A stretch of 32,588 bases of DNA, taken from NCBI GenBank assembly GCA_029098185.1, contig JAQXNV010000004.1:1-32588 (forward strand), in the 5' to 3' direction. Shown piece after piece: positions 1-7,335 of this stretch (within the stretch, counting starts at the first letter, position 1; the number at the start of each line of letters is the position of its first letter). The translations under genes were made by a program, and so were the position numbers. Source of the stretch: Oscillospiraceae bacterium. GTDB lineage: Bacteria > Bacillota > Clostridia > Oscillospirales > Acutalibacteraceae. The notes below the pieces were generated by a model. That model made no database searches. It saw nothing but the letters and a program-made list of their open reading frames with translations, and was not told where the DNA came from.

Positions 1-2138
1 GCGCATCCAACCTGAAAGTCGGCGACATCGTGCCCGCTGCTCTCGACGGCTCCACTCTGCCCGGCGGCATCAAGATCAAAAAGGGCAAGCTCCGCGGTGT
101 GGAGAGCAACGGTATGCTCTGTTCCCTGGGCGAGCTGGGCCTTACCGTCAACGACTTCCCCAACGCCATTGAGGACGGTATCTTTGTCCTCGACGAGGAA
201 GTACCTCTGGGAATGCCGATCTGTGAGGCCATCGGCTTTAACGATACCAAGGTCGAGTTTGAGATTACCTCCAACCGGCCCGACTGCTTCTCCGTCATCG
301 GCCTTGCCCGGGAAGCTGCCGCTACCTTCAATAAGGAACTGCGCCTGCACACCCCTGTCGTCAAGGGCGGTAACGGCTCCTGCAAGGGGATGCTGGACGT
401 GGCCATTGAGGAGCCGGATCTGTGCCCGCTCTACAGCGCCAAGATCGTCAAAAACGTGCGGGTCAAGCCTTCTCCCCGCTGGATGCGGGAACGCCTCCGT
501 GCCATGGGCGTGCGCCCCATCAACAACATCGTGGACATCACCAACTATGTAATGTTGGAGTATGGCCAGCCCATGCACGCCTTTGACCTGCGGTTCATCG
601 ACGAAGGTAAGATCCGTGTCCGCCTGGCAAAAGACGGCGAGACCATCACCACGCTGGATGGCGTAGAGCGGAAACTGGCCACCGATAATCTGGTCATCGC
701 CGACGCCAACAAGCCCGTTGCCATTGCCGGCGTCATGGGCGGCGAATACAGCGGGATCATGGACGACACCACCACCATCGTCTTTGAGTCCGCCTGCTTC
801 GACGGCGCTTCTGTCCGCACCACCGCGAGAGATCAGGGAATGCGTACAGATGCTTCCGCCCGCTACGAAAAAGGACTCGACTTCCACAACTGCCTGCCGG
901 CCCTGAATCGTGCCTGCGAACTGGTAGAGCTGCTGGATGCCGGCGATGTGCTGGATGATGTGATCCTCGACGATCAGTCTAAGGAGCAACAGGTCGTTAT
1001 TCCGCTGGATACCCAGTGGATCAACAACTTCCTTGCTATCCAGTTGACCACCGAAGAGATGAAAGCCATCCTGAAAAAGATCGACTGCCAGTTCGACGGC
1101 GACAACATCCTGGTGCCATCCTTCCGCCCCGATCTGAAGGAAAAGGCTGACATCGCTGAAGAGATCGCCCGCTTCTACGGCTACAACAACATCCCCTGCA
1201 CCGCTGTCAGCGGCGGCGCCCAGGGTAAATATTCCCCGCGGCAGAAGTTCGAGCAGACCATCTCCGACACCATGCTGGCTGTCGGTCTCAGCGAGATCAT
1301 GACCTACTCCTTCATCAGCCCCAAATATTACGACAAGATCCTCATGCCAAAGGATCATCCGCTGCGCAAGTCTGTTACCATCTCCAATCCCCTGGGCGAG
1401 GACACCAGCATTATGCGCACCATCGCCCTGCCGTCTATGATGGAAACGCTGGCCCGCAACTACAACAACCGCAACGAGGAGGCCGCCCTCTTTGAGCTGG
1501 CTTCCGAGTACCTGCCCACCAGCGACGATGAGCTGCCCATCGAAAAAACGACGCTCATCGGCGGAATGTACGGCAAAAAAGCCGATTTCTTCGTGGCAAA
1601 GGGTATGGTGGAGCAGCTACTGAAGAACCTCTCCGTTACCGGCTGCGAGTTTGAAGCCAGCGAGCAGGAATTTGCCTATCATCCAGGCCGCTGCGCCGTC
1701 ATCACAAAGGACGGAGAGCGTGTCGGCGTTCTCGGCGAGATCCATCCTACCGTCATGGAGAACTACAAGATGGATACCCGTGTCGTTTCCTTCTCCCTGG
1801 ATGTGGACCGTCTGTTCGAGCTGGCCGACACCGATAAGACCTACACCCCACTGCCGAAGTTCCCGGCCGTCACCCGAGATCTGGCGCTGCTGTGCGATGA
1901 GGATCTGACTGTGCGCACCCTGGAAAAAGCCATCATCCGTGGCGCTGGCAAGTATCTGGAATCCATCAAGCTGTTCGACGTTTACCAGGGCGAGCAGATC
2001 GCCGCCGGCAAAAAGAGCGTGGCCTTCAGCGTCACCCTCCGCTCTGCTGACGGCACCCTGACTGATGAGATCTCCAACCAGGTCGTTGCGAAGATCATGG
2101 CCGAGCTGGAAAAATCCGGCGCTGTGCTGCGCTCCTGA
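1..2138 (+). CDS. pheT: Phenylalanine--tRNA ligase beta subunit (5' partial)
   Basis: This is the beta chain of the alpha2-beta2 enzyme that charges tRNA-Phe in the cytoplasm. The reading frame is open from base 3, so the gene enters from outside; about 710 residues are visible and roughly 80-90 N-terminal residues are missing compared with the usual ~800. The GTG at 30 is an internal codon. Visible in order: the end of the EMAP-like tRNA-binding domain (GVESNGMLCSLGELGL), the NRPDCFSVIGLARE segment and B3/B4 editing region with NYVMLEYGQPMHAFDL, the B5 region, the catalytic-like core (RTDASARYEKGLD earlier, then FELASEYLP), and a C-terminal FDX-ACB anticodon-binding domain starting near PLPKFPAVTRDLALL. 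pheS would be expected just upstream. I see no convincing terminator after the stop, so some readthrough into ireB is possible. Confidence 0.97.
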   Translation, partial: ASNLKVGDIVPAALDGSTLPGGIKIKKGKLRGVESNGMLCSLGELGLTVNDFPNAIEDGIFVLDEEVPLGMPICEAIGFNDTKVEFEITSNRPDCFSVIGLAREAAATFNKELRLHTPVVKGGNGSCKGMLDVAIEEPDLCPLYSAKIVKNVRVKPSPRWMRERLRAMGVRPINNIVDITNYVMLEYGQPMHAFDLRFIDEGKIRVRLAKDGETITTLDGVERKLATDNLVIADANKPVAIAGVMGGEYSGIMDDTTTIVFESACFDGASVRTTARDQGMRTDASARYEKGLDFHNCLPALNRACELVELLDAGDVLDDVILDDQSKEQQVVIPLDTQWINNFLAIQLTTEEMKAILKKIDCQFDGDNILVPSFRPDLKEKADIAEEIARFYGYNNIPCTAVSGGAQGKYSPRQKFEQTISDTMLAVGLSEIMTYSFISPKYYDKILMPKDHPLRKSVTISNPLGEDTSIMRTIALPSMMETLARNYNNRNEEAALFELASEYLPTSDDELPIEKTTLIGGMYGKKADFFVAKGMVEQLLKNLSVTGCEFEASEQEFAYHPGRCAVITKDGERVGVLGEIHPTVMENYKMDTRVVSFSLDVDRLFELADTDKTYTPLPKFPAVTRDLALLCDEDLTVRTLEKAIIRGAGKYLESIKLFDVYQGEQIAAGKKSVAFSVTLRSADGTLTDEISNQVVAKIMAELEKSGAVLRS

Positions 2139-2170
2139 TTTTGGATCCTGCCGAATTACCTCTTGAATTT

Positions 2171-2199
2171 TTGACGGGAATATTGTATGATAGTATAGA
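2171..2199 (+). promoter_or_regulatory. Candidate sigma-A promoter for ireB
   Basis: TTGACG at 2171-2176 and TATAGA at 2194-2199 are separated by exactly 17 bases. The predicted start of transcription is about 25 bases before the ireB start codon, leaving room for its ribosome binding site (GGAGGT at about 2218). It is an inference from hexamer match and spacing only. Confidence 0.5.
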
Positions 2200-2230
2200 T
2201 AATAGTCCATGAGCTTTGGAGGTGTAGTAT

Positions 2231-2473
2231 ATGGATATGACAATGACGTTTTCCTTCGACGAAACACGGGATGCGGATATGAAGCAGACCCTGCAAACAG
2301 TCTATGACGCATTGAAAGAAAAAGGATACAATCCCATCAACCAGATCGTGGGATATATCCTCTCGGAGGATCCCACATATATTACAACACATCATAACGC
2401 ACGCAGCCTCATCCGCAAGATCGACCGGGATGAATTGCTGCAGGCTTTGTTGAAATCCTATTTGAAGGACTGA
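2231..2473 (+). CDS. ireB: IreB family regulatory phosphoprotein (UPF0297/DUF965)
   Basis: An 80-residue protein closely resembling the IreB/YrzL family, small cytoplasmic proteins of Firmicutes. In Enterococcus the homologue is phosphorylated by the PASTA kinase IreK and limits cephalosporin resistance; that role is family knowledge, not shown here. The visible features are the length, the acidic N terminus with Thr residues ([14 protein letters not shown]), the [24 protein letters not shown] core and [20 protein letters not shown], which are the most conserved parts. GGAGGT lies 7-12 bases before the ATG. In many Firmicutes it is followed by ruvX and another small gene; here it stands alone between pheT and a terminator, with its own probable promoter. 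Confidence 0.93.
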   Translation: MDMTMTFSFDETRDADMKQTLQTVYDALKEKGYNPINQIVGYILSEDPTYITTHHNARSLIRKIDRDELLQALLKSYLKD

Positions 2474-2477
2474 TGCC

Positions 2478-2518
2478 AAAAGCTATCGTGTGAGCAATCC
2501 CACGGTAGCTTTTGCTTC
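2478..2518 (+). terminator. Intrinsic terminator after ireB
   Basis: A 13-bp stem pairs AAAAGCTATCGTG (2478-2490) with CACGGTAGCTTTT (2501-2513) with one G-T wobble and a 10-base loop. The run of T is short (TTTTGCTT), so termination may be partial; the next gene has little room for its own promoter. Confidence 0.7.
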
Positions 2519-2524
2519 ACGGAC

Positions 2525-2540
2525 AAATCAAGCTTGATTT
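2525..2540. repeat. Perfect 16-bp palindrome upstream of small gene
   Basis: AAATCAAGCTTGATTT reads the same on both strands. It lies between the ireB terminator and the ribosome binding site of the next gene (AAGAAAGGA, 2545-2552). It could be an operator or a short hairpin that affects translation or readthrough. No regulator is suggested by the neighbours. Confidence 0.7.
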
Positions 2541-2562
2541 TGTAAAGAAAGGATGCAAGCAT

Positions 2563-2880
2563 ATGAGCGCACAGAAGAAAACCGATACGGTATTCCCCAT
2601 GTATAAGGATAAACCTCTGGTCCGCTGCGGCAATGTGATCTATTACGGCAGCATGAAGGATCCCTATGTCATCAAGATGACCATCAAAAGCGAGAAAACT
2701 GTCGGCAAGGAGGAAGTGGCCGATAAGATCACCGTACAGCTCCTCTCCACAGATACCAGCCTCAGCGTCCGCAAGCAGATCGTAAAGACCAGCGAAAAGA
2801 ACGGACTGTACCTGGCAATGGACATTGCCGAAGCCTGGCTGGAGCGCAGCCTCAACCAGGCCGCAAAAGAAAAAGCATGA
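2563..2880 (+). CDS. Small conserved-looking protein of unknown function
   Basis: A 105-residue soluble protein, function unknown. I chose the ATG at 2563 (MSAQKK) because AAGAAAGGA lies about 10 bases upstream; an earlier ATG at 2512 would begin inside the ireB terminator. The sequence has no signal peptide, membrane segment or cysteine cluster. It contains MYKDKPLVRCGNVIYYGSMKD, then alternating charged and hydrophobic residues that suggest beta strands (IKMTIKSEKTV, DKITVQLLSTD), then a helical C terminus (LYLAMDIAEAWLERSLNQ). I have the impression of similar uncharacterised proteins in other Clostridia but cannot verify it. It is followed by a strong terminator. Transcription may come by readthrough from ireB, since only about 45 bases separate it from the previous hairpin. 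Confidence 0.8.
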   Translation: MSAQKKTDTVFPMYKDKPLVRCGNVIYYGSMKDPYVIKMTIKSEKTVGKEEVADKITVQLLSTDTSLSVRKQIVKTSEKNGLYLAMDIAEAWLERSLNQAAKEKA

Positions 2881-2896
2881 TCCCAAAAAGGGATCT

Positions 2897-2950
2897 GGGC
2901 CAGCATACCGCAAGCCGTCATCGTCTGCGGTGCGCTGGCCCTTTCTTTTT
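2897..2950 (+). terminator. Strong intrinsic terminator
   Basis: A 16-base arm at 2897-2912 pairs with 2926-2941 (GGGCCAGC and ACCGCA against TGCGGT and GCTGGCCC, with two central mismatched bases), followed by TTTCTTTTT. It ends the plus-strand unit at 2880. Confidence 0.9.
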
Positions 2951-2978
2951 AGAAAGCAGAATATGGGATAGCTACACC

Positions 2979-3011
2979 AAAAAAGGCAGGAACAAAGTTC
3001 CTGCCTTTTTT
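2979..3011. terminator. Bidirectional terminator between convergent genes
   Basis: AAAAAAGGCAGGAAC (2979-2993) and GTTCCTGCCTTTTTT (2997-3011) form a perfect 15-bp inverted repeat with a 3-base loop and A/T runs on both sides. It sits between the plus-strand gene ending at 2880 and the minus-strand gene ending at 3026, so it can serve both. Confidence 0.88.
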
Positions 3012-3025
3012 GTTTGCCGTTATCT

Positions 3026-3253
3026 TTACAGAAGATCCTGCAGTGCTTTCAGGAATGCCAGGTCAGACTTTGTAACGGTCATGGTGACGTTCTTTGGCTC
3101 CTGGTTTGGTCTTGCTACGTTGATGGAAATCTCTGTGCCTTCTTCCAGCTTATTGCCGAAAACTTCCCGTGCAAAAGAGAAAAATTCGGGATGATTTGCA
3201 GCAAATTCATTCTTGTTGTCCAGCAATTTTTTTACGGTAAATGGATTGATCAT
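3026..3253 (-). CDS. Small hypothetical protein, 75 residues
   Basis: I do not recognise this protein. It is 75 residues long and soluble, with no cysteine, signal or membrane segment. An N-terminal helical part (MINPFTVKKLLDNKNEFAANHPEFFSFAREVFG written in pieces: MINPFTVKKLLDNK, NEFAANHPEFFSFAREVFG) is followed by a short beta-like part (EEGTEISINV, KNVTMTVTKSD) and a C-terminal helix (LAFLKALQDLL). TCCTTT on the plus strand (AAAGGA on the coding strand) sits 8 bases before the ATG. It has its own promoter (3309-3338) and terminator, so it is a single-gene unit, and such isolation with clean signals argues that it is a real gene. Confidence 0.78.
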   Translation of the reverse strand: MINPFTVKKLLDNKNEFAANHPEFFSFAREVFGNKLEEGTEISINVARPNQEPKNVTMTVTKSDLAFLKALQDLL

Positions 3254-3308
3254 AACTGTCGTCCTTTCTTTTTCCTATCCAGCTTCAGCTTGTGCTGTAC
3301 TACTTTTT

Positions 3309-3338
3309 ACTATACCACAGTTTGTCGAATTTTGGCAA
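3309..3338 (-). promoter_or_regulatory. Candidate promoter for the 75-residue protein
   Basis: On the minus strand TTGCCA (3333-3338) and TATAGT (3309-3314) are spaced by 18 bases. It lies just downstream of the terminator that ends the glycosyltransferase unit and about 50 bases ahead of the start codon at 3253. Confidence 0.5.
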
Positions 3339-3345
3339 GGCCAAA

Positions 3346-3380
3346 ACAAAAAAAGACGCCCGAAAAGACGTCTCTTTTTG
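3346..3380 (-). terminator. Terminator after the glycosyltransferase gene
   Basis: On the minus strand AGACG (3369-3373) pairs with CGTCT (3354-3358) across a 10-base loop and is followed by a run of seven or eight T. It lies just past the stop codon of the glycosyltransferase gene and probably ends the purine transcription unit. The stem is short. Confidence 0.65.
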
Positions 3381-3395
3381 CGATTTGGAACTAGA

Positions 3396-4721
3396 TCAGA
3401 CACGCTCTTTTGTCTTTTGTTCCACCGGCCTGCCAGACGGTACCGCCGCAGCTGGCAGCTGGTCATCCTGGGCATAAATATCGGACAGCGTTTTGGAATG
3501 GCCGCCGTGCTTGATGGGCTTCCACTCCACCTTCCGGCGCAGAACGACTGCCACAGAAATGGGCATATATGTAAACATAAATACCGGGAACGTAAATAGA
3601 TACTTGATCTTTTTCCGTTTCTGGCAGTGAATATGTTTCCACTCTGTCACTGTGGTCAAAAGACCGATGGCAAAGAAAATCAGGTACACGTTCAGGATAT
3701 ACCCTGCCAGGGAGCCCAGCGGGCCGCTGATGTCCGCCCCCGTACACAATCCCACGATGATGGCCACAATGTTCATCACCAGCGTTCCCACGGTCAGCGG
3801 GAAGGTTGGGAAAAGCGTCAGGAAAATATCGTAGCAGGAAAAGCTGTGATATTTAAAGATACCCCGGATAAGTCCCTTGCAGTAGTGGGAAAACACCTGC
3901 AAGTAGCCCTTTGCCCAGCGTTCCCGCTGCGTCCAGGACTGCTGGAACGTTACCGGCTGCTCGTCGTACAGAACCGCTGTGGGACAGTAGGCGATCTTCC
4001 GGCCTTTCATCACGTTATGGGCTGTGAACTGAATGTCCTCCGTCAGCAGGTGGAAATGCCAGCCGTGCATTTTATTTTTGATCTTGCGGCTGAACAAGAA
4101 GCCTGTGCCCGACACGGCGCAACTCAAGTTCAGCAGCATCCGGGAATTGTTCAGATATTTGGCCTCTCTGAGAAACATCAAGCCGTATCCGGCGGTGATC
4201 CAGTTGTCGCCAAAGTTCTTGGAATTCCGGTAGCTGGTGATGATGTCATGCCCGTCAGAAAAGGTCTTGTTCATCTCCGCTACATAGTTTTCATCCAGCA
4301 GGTTATCGGCGTCAAAGACAAAATAACCGTCAAAAGGATCCTCCGGATACGCCAGTTTGATCTCATTGAGCAGAAAATCAAGAGCGTAGCCTTTGCCAAC
4401 CTTTTTCTTGTTAAACCGTTCCCACACCACGGCGCCGGCCCTTCTGGCACAATCGGCCGTGGCGTCCGTGCAGTTGTCCGCCACCACAAAGACGGTAATC
4501 AAATGCGAGGGATACGTCTGGTTGTGGATGCTCTCAATGAGATCCGCAATGACCGCTTCCTCGTTTCTCGCGGAGATCAGCACCGCATAATTGTGCATGA
4601 CCGTCGGCTTGTGTGGTTTATGCTTTTTTAAGAACGGAATAAACAGGTAGATATATTGATGGGCGCAACACAGAAATACGATGATGGCCACAATAAAATT
4701 GATAATATTAATTACTTCCAT
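3396..4721 (-). CDS. Processive membrane glycosyltransferase, family GT2
   Basis: An inverting GT2 enzyme of the cellulose/hyaluronan/poly-GlcNAc synthase type, 441 residues. An N-terminal membrane helix (about 5-30) precedes a cytoplasmic GT-A domain with ISARNEE (49-55), ADNCTDAT (81-88), the metal-binding DAD (137-139), the acceptor-site TED (227-229) and QRERW (265-269), the QxxRW signature of processive enzymes. Three or four membrane helices follow (about 298-325, 335-358, 373-396). The product could be an exopolysaccharide or glycolipid; the sequence does not fix the sugar. It follows purD by 133 bases with no terminator seen, so it may ride on the purine operon, but there is no biochemical link. 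Its ATG lacks a good ribosome binding site and overlaps a 20-codon ORF (4712-4774), so start by coupling is possible. An in-frame stop at 4728 excludes a longer N terminus. Confidence 0.9.
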   Translation of the reverse strand: MEVINIINFIVAIIVFLCCAHQYIYLFIPFLKKHKPHKPTVMHNYAVLISARNEEAVIADLIESIHNQTYPSHLITVFVVADNCTDATADCARRAGAVVWERFNKKKVGKGYALDFLLNEIKLAYPEDPFDGYFVFDADNLLDENYVAEMNKTFSDGHDIITSYRNSKNFGDNWITAGYGLMFLREAKYLNNSRMLLNLSCAVSGTGFLFSRKIKNKMHGWHFHLLTEDIQFTAHNVMKGRKIAYCPTAVLYDEQPVTFQQSWTQRERWAKGYLQVFSHYCKGLIRGIFKYHSFSCYDIFLTLFPTFPLTVGTLVMNIVAIIVGLCTGADISGPLGSLAGYILNVYLIFFAIGLLTTVTEWKHIHCQKRKKIKYLFTFPVFMFTYMPISVAVVLRRKVEWKPIKHGGHSKTLSDIYAQDDQLPAAAVPSGRPVEQKTKERV

Positions 4722-4774
4722 TGTTTCTCATTCTTCCATGTATCGCGCACCGATCCAACGATGTTCAATTTCAT
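4712..4774 (-). CDS. Possible 20-residue leader ORF overlapping the GT2 start
   Basis: ATG at 4774 is preceded closely by GGGGGAAT and opens a 20-codon frame (MKLNIVGSVRDTWKNEKQWK) whose stop lies 8-10 bases inside the glycosyltransferase gene. This would allow translational coupling to a start codon that has only a weak site of its own. The evidence is only arrangement and spacing, and the gap from the G-run to the ATG is short, so this is tentative. Confidence 0.25.
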   Translation of the reverse strand: MKLNIVGSVRDTWKNEKQWK

Positions 4775-4854
4775 ATTCCCCCAAATCTAACAGCAGAACA
4801 CACCTCTGTCGTTCCGCGATTCCGTCATCGGTGAGGTCTTTTCGACCGCTCCGG

Positions 4855-6123
4855 TCACGCTTTGATCTTGCCGATGTCCCGGCGATAATGAGCACCTGCA
4901 AAGGAGATCCGCTCAACGGCTGCATACGCCTTAGAAAGCGCTTCCTCCAGATCTTTGCCCATGGCGGTCACACCCAGGACTCTGCCGCCGTTGGTGTAGA
5001 ATTTGCCATCCTTTTTCACCGTACCGGCATGGTACACGGTAGCACCGTCTACCTGGCCCTGATCATCGAGGCCGCAGATCTCGATGCCCTTCTGATAGGC
5101 GCCGGGATAGCCTCCCGACGCCATGACGACGCAGGCTGCTGTTTCGTCTGACCACTGGATGTCCACGTCAGACAGGGTGCCGTCGGCGCAGGCTACGATA
5201 ATGTCCACCAGATCGGTCTTGAGCCGCGGCAGGACCACTTGGGTCTCCGGGTCGCCGAACCGGGCGTTATACTCGATGACCTTGGGGCCCTTTGGCGTCA
5301 GCATCAGACCAAAGTAGAGACAGCCCTTAAAGGGACGGCCCTCTTTGTTCATGGCCTCCATGGTCGGCGCAAAGATGGTGTCGTAGCACTCCTTGGCCAT
5401 GTTGTCATCATAGAAGGGGTTGGGACTGATGGTGCCCATGCCGCCGGTATTGAGGCCCTCGTCGTTATCCAGCGCCCGCTTGTGGTCCTTGGAGGACACC
5501 ATGGGAACCAGTGTCTTGCCGTCGGTAAAGGCAAGCACAGAAACTTCCGGACCGGTGAGGAATTCCTCCACGACGATCTGGTTGCCGGAAGCGCCAAAGA
5601 CTTTGTCCTCCATGATGGAGTGGACGGCGTTCTCTGCTTCCTGGAAATTCTGGGCAATGATGACGCCCTTGCCCAGTGCCAGGCCGTCGGCCTTTACGAC
5701 GATGGGATAGGTATCGTTCTTCTCGATAAAGGCAATGGCGTCCTTGGAATTGTCAAATACATCATAGCCCGCTGTTGGGATGTTGTATTTTTTCATCAGG
5801 TCCTTAGAAAATACCTTGCTGGCCTCGATGACTGCCGCTGCCGCATTGGGGCCAAAGGCCTTGATCCCTGCCGCTTCTACCGCGTCGACCATACCGGCAG
5901 CCAGAGGATCATCGGGGGCCACAAAGACCAGGTCGATCTCGTTTTCTTTGGCAAAGCGCACAACGCCGTCAATGTCCATGGCTTTGATGTCTACGCATTC
6001 TGCGTCACAGGAAATACCGCCGTTGCCGGGCGCGCAGTACAGCTTTTCCACCTTGGGGCTTTCCAGGAGCTTGCGGACAATGGCGTGCTCTCGGCCGCCG
6101 CCGCCGACTACTAAAATTTTCAT
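4855..6123 (-). CDS. purD: Phosphoribosylamine--glycine ligase (GARS)
   Basis: Catalyses the second step of purine synthesis: phosphoribosylamine plus glycine plus ATP gives glycinamide ribonucleotide. At 422 residues it has the normal single-function length. The N terminus carries the VVGGGGREHA nucleotide-binding loop (about 4-13); the middle is an ATP-grasp domain with VVKADGLALGKGV, GPEVSVLAFTDG, and LNTGGMGTISP; VIEYNARFGDPETQ is the metal/ATP site near the C-terminal part; the C-terminal domain ends GAHYRRDIGKIKA. GGGAGG lies about 10 bases before the ATG. It is 17 bases downstream of the AICAR transformylase gene and closes the purine block. Confidence 0.97.
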   Translation of the reverse strand: MKILVVGGGGREHAIVRKLLESPKVEKLYCAPGNGGISCDAECVDIKAMDIDGVVRFAKENEIDLVFVAPDDPLAAGMVDAVEAAGIKAFGPNAAAAVIEASKVFSKDLMKKYNIPTAGYDVFDNSKDAIAFIEKNDTYPIVVKADGLALGKGVIIAQNFQEAENAVHSIMEDKVFGASGNQIVVEEFLTGPEVSVLAFTDGKTLVPMVSSKDHKRALDNDEGLNTGGMGTISPNPFYDDNMAKECYDTIFAPTMEAMNKEGRPFKGCLYFGLMLTPKGPKVIEYNARFGDPETQVVLPRLKTDLVDIIVACADGTLSDVDIQWSDETAACVVMASGGYPGAYQKGIEICGLDDQGQVDGATVYHAGTVKKDGKFYTNGGRVLGVTAMGKDLEEALSKAYAAVERISFAGAHYRRDIGKIKA

Positions 6124-6140
6124 GCTGGTGCCTCCCTTTC

Positions 6141-7319
6141 TTAGTGATGGAACAGGCGCACGCCTGTAAACGCCATGGCGATATTGTATTTGTCGCAGGT
6201 CTCGATGACATTGTCGTCCCGGATAGAGCCGCCGGCCTGGGCAATGTATTCTACGCCGCTGCGGTGTGCCCGCTCAATGTTATCGCCAAAGGGGAAGAAC
6301 GCATCGGAACCGAGGGACACGCCGCTCTGTTCCCGGAGCCACGCTTTTTTCTCCTCTCTGGTCAGCACCTCTGGCTTTTCTGTGAAGAACTGCTCCCAGA
6401 TGCCGTCTGCCAGCACATCCTCATAGTCGTCGGAAATATACACATCGATGGTGTTATCCCGGTCCGGGCGACGGATGTCTGCCTTAAAGGGCAGGTTCAT
6501 CACCTTTGGATGCTGGCGCAAGAACCAGATGTCTGCCTTGTTACCTGCCAGGCGGGTACAGTGGATCCGGGACTGCTGACCGGCACCGATACCAATGGCC
6601 TGACCGTCTTTTGCATAGCACACGGAATTGGACTGGGTGTACTTCAGGGTGATGAGAGCAAGGAGCAGATCCCGCTTTGCTTCTTCCGGAAAATGCTTAT
6701 TCTTTGTCGGGAAGTTTTCCAGCAGCGATGGATTGATCTCGATCTCATTTCTGCCCTGCTCAAAGGTGATGCCATAAACATCTTTATGCTCAATGGGCTC
6801 CGGTTTATACGATGGGTCGATCTGAATCACGTTATAGTTGCCCTTACGCTTCGTCTTGAGGATCTCCAATGCCTCGTCGGAATAGCTCGGCGCAATGACA
6901 CCGTCGGATACCTCTCTGGCCAGCAGTTTTGCAGTAGCTGCGTCACATTCGTCGGACAGCGCTACAAAATCGCCGTAGGAGGACATCCGGTCAGCGCCTC
7001 TGGCTCTGGCGTATGCGGTGGCCATAGGCGTCAGCTCCAGATCGTCTACAAAGTAGATCTTCTTCAGCGTATCAGAAAGAGGTACCGCTACTGCGGCGCC
7101 TGCCGGGCTGACGTGCTTAAAGGAAGCTGCTGCTGGCAAGCCTGTTGCCGCTTTCAGCTCCTTTACTAGCTGCCAGCTATTAAAGGCGTCGAGAAAGTTA
7201 ATGTAGCCCGGTCTGCCGTTGAGCACGGTGATCGGCAGGTCACTGCCGTCTTTCATGTAAATACAGGATGGCTTTTGATTGGGGTTGCAGCCATATTTCA
7301 ACATCAATTTATCTGCCAT
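6141..7319 (-). CDS. Stand-alone AICAR formyltransferase (PurH C-domain only)
   Basis: Transfers the formyl group of 10-formyl-THF to AICAR to give FAICAR, the ninth step of purine synthesis. At 392 residues it contains only the AICARFT part of PurH; the N-terminal IMP cyclohydrolase (MGS-like) domain of ~200 residues is absent. Family marks are LKYGCNPNQKPS (8-19), the catalytic Lys-His pair in SFKHVSPAGAA (K68, H69), AYARARGADRMSSYGDF, QSNSVCYAKDGQAIGIGAGQQSR, and the end GGSIRDDNVIETCDKYNIAMAFTGVRLFHH (read as GGSIRDDNVIE then MAFTGVRLFHH). The ribosome binding site is AGGGAGAA. It follows the PurO-type gene by 16 bases, so the two are almost certainly cotranscribed and together replace bifunctional PurH. 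Confidence 0.95.
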   Translation of the reverse strand: MADKLMLKYGCNPNQKPSCIYMKDGSDLPITVLNGRPGYINFLDAFNSWQLVKELKAATGLPAAASFKHVSPAGAAVAVPLSDTLKKIYFVDDLELTPMATAYARARGADRMSSYGDFVALSDECDAATAKLLAREVSDGVIAPSYSDEALEILKTKRKGNYNVIQIDPSYKPEPIEHKDVYGITFEQGRNEIEINPSLLENFPTKNKHFPEEAKRDLLLALITLKYTQSNSVCYAKDGQAIGIGAGQQSRIHCTRLAGNKADIWFLRQHPKVMNLPFKADIRRPDRDNTIDVYISDDYEDVLADGIWEQFFTEKPEVLTREEKKAWLREQSGVSLGSDAFFPFGDNIERAHRSGVEYIAQAGGSIRDDNVIETCDKYNIAMAFTGVRLFHH

Positions 7320-7335
7320 TGTCGCGTTCTCCCTA

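Noticed and set aside
1617..2312. A 231-codon frame on the minus strand opposite the end of pheT.
   Set aside because: It is antisense to a clear pheT sequence in a third-position-biased region and has no ribosome binding site; a mirror of the real frame.
3627..4631. A 334-codon plus-strand frame opposite the glycosyltransferase.
   Set aside because: The opposite strand has all motifs of a GT2 enzyme; the plus-strand translation has no recognisable domain.
4728..4925. A 65-codon minus-strand frame between purD and the glycosyltransferase.
   Set aside because: It starts inside purD in another frame, has no ribosome binding site, and only its last third lies in the gap.
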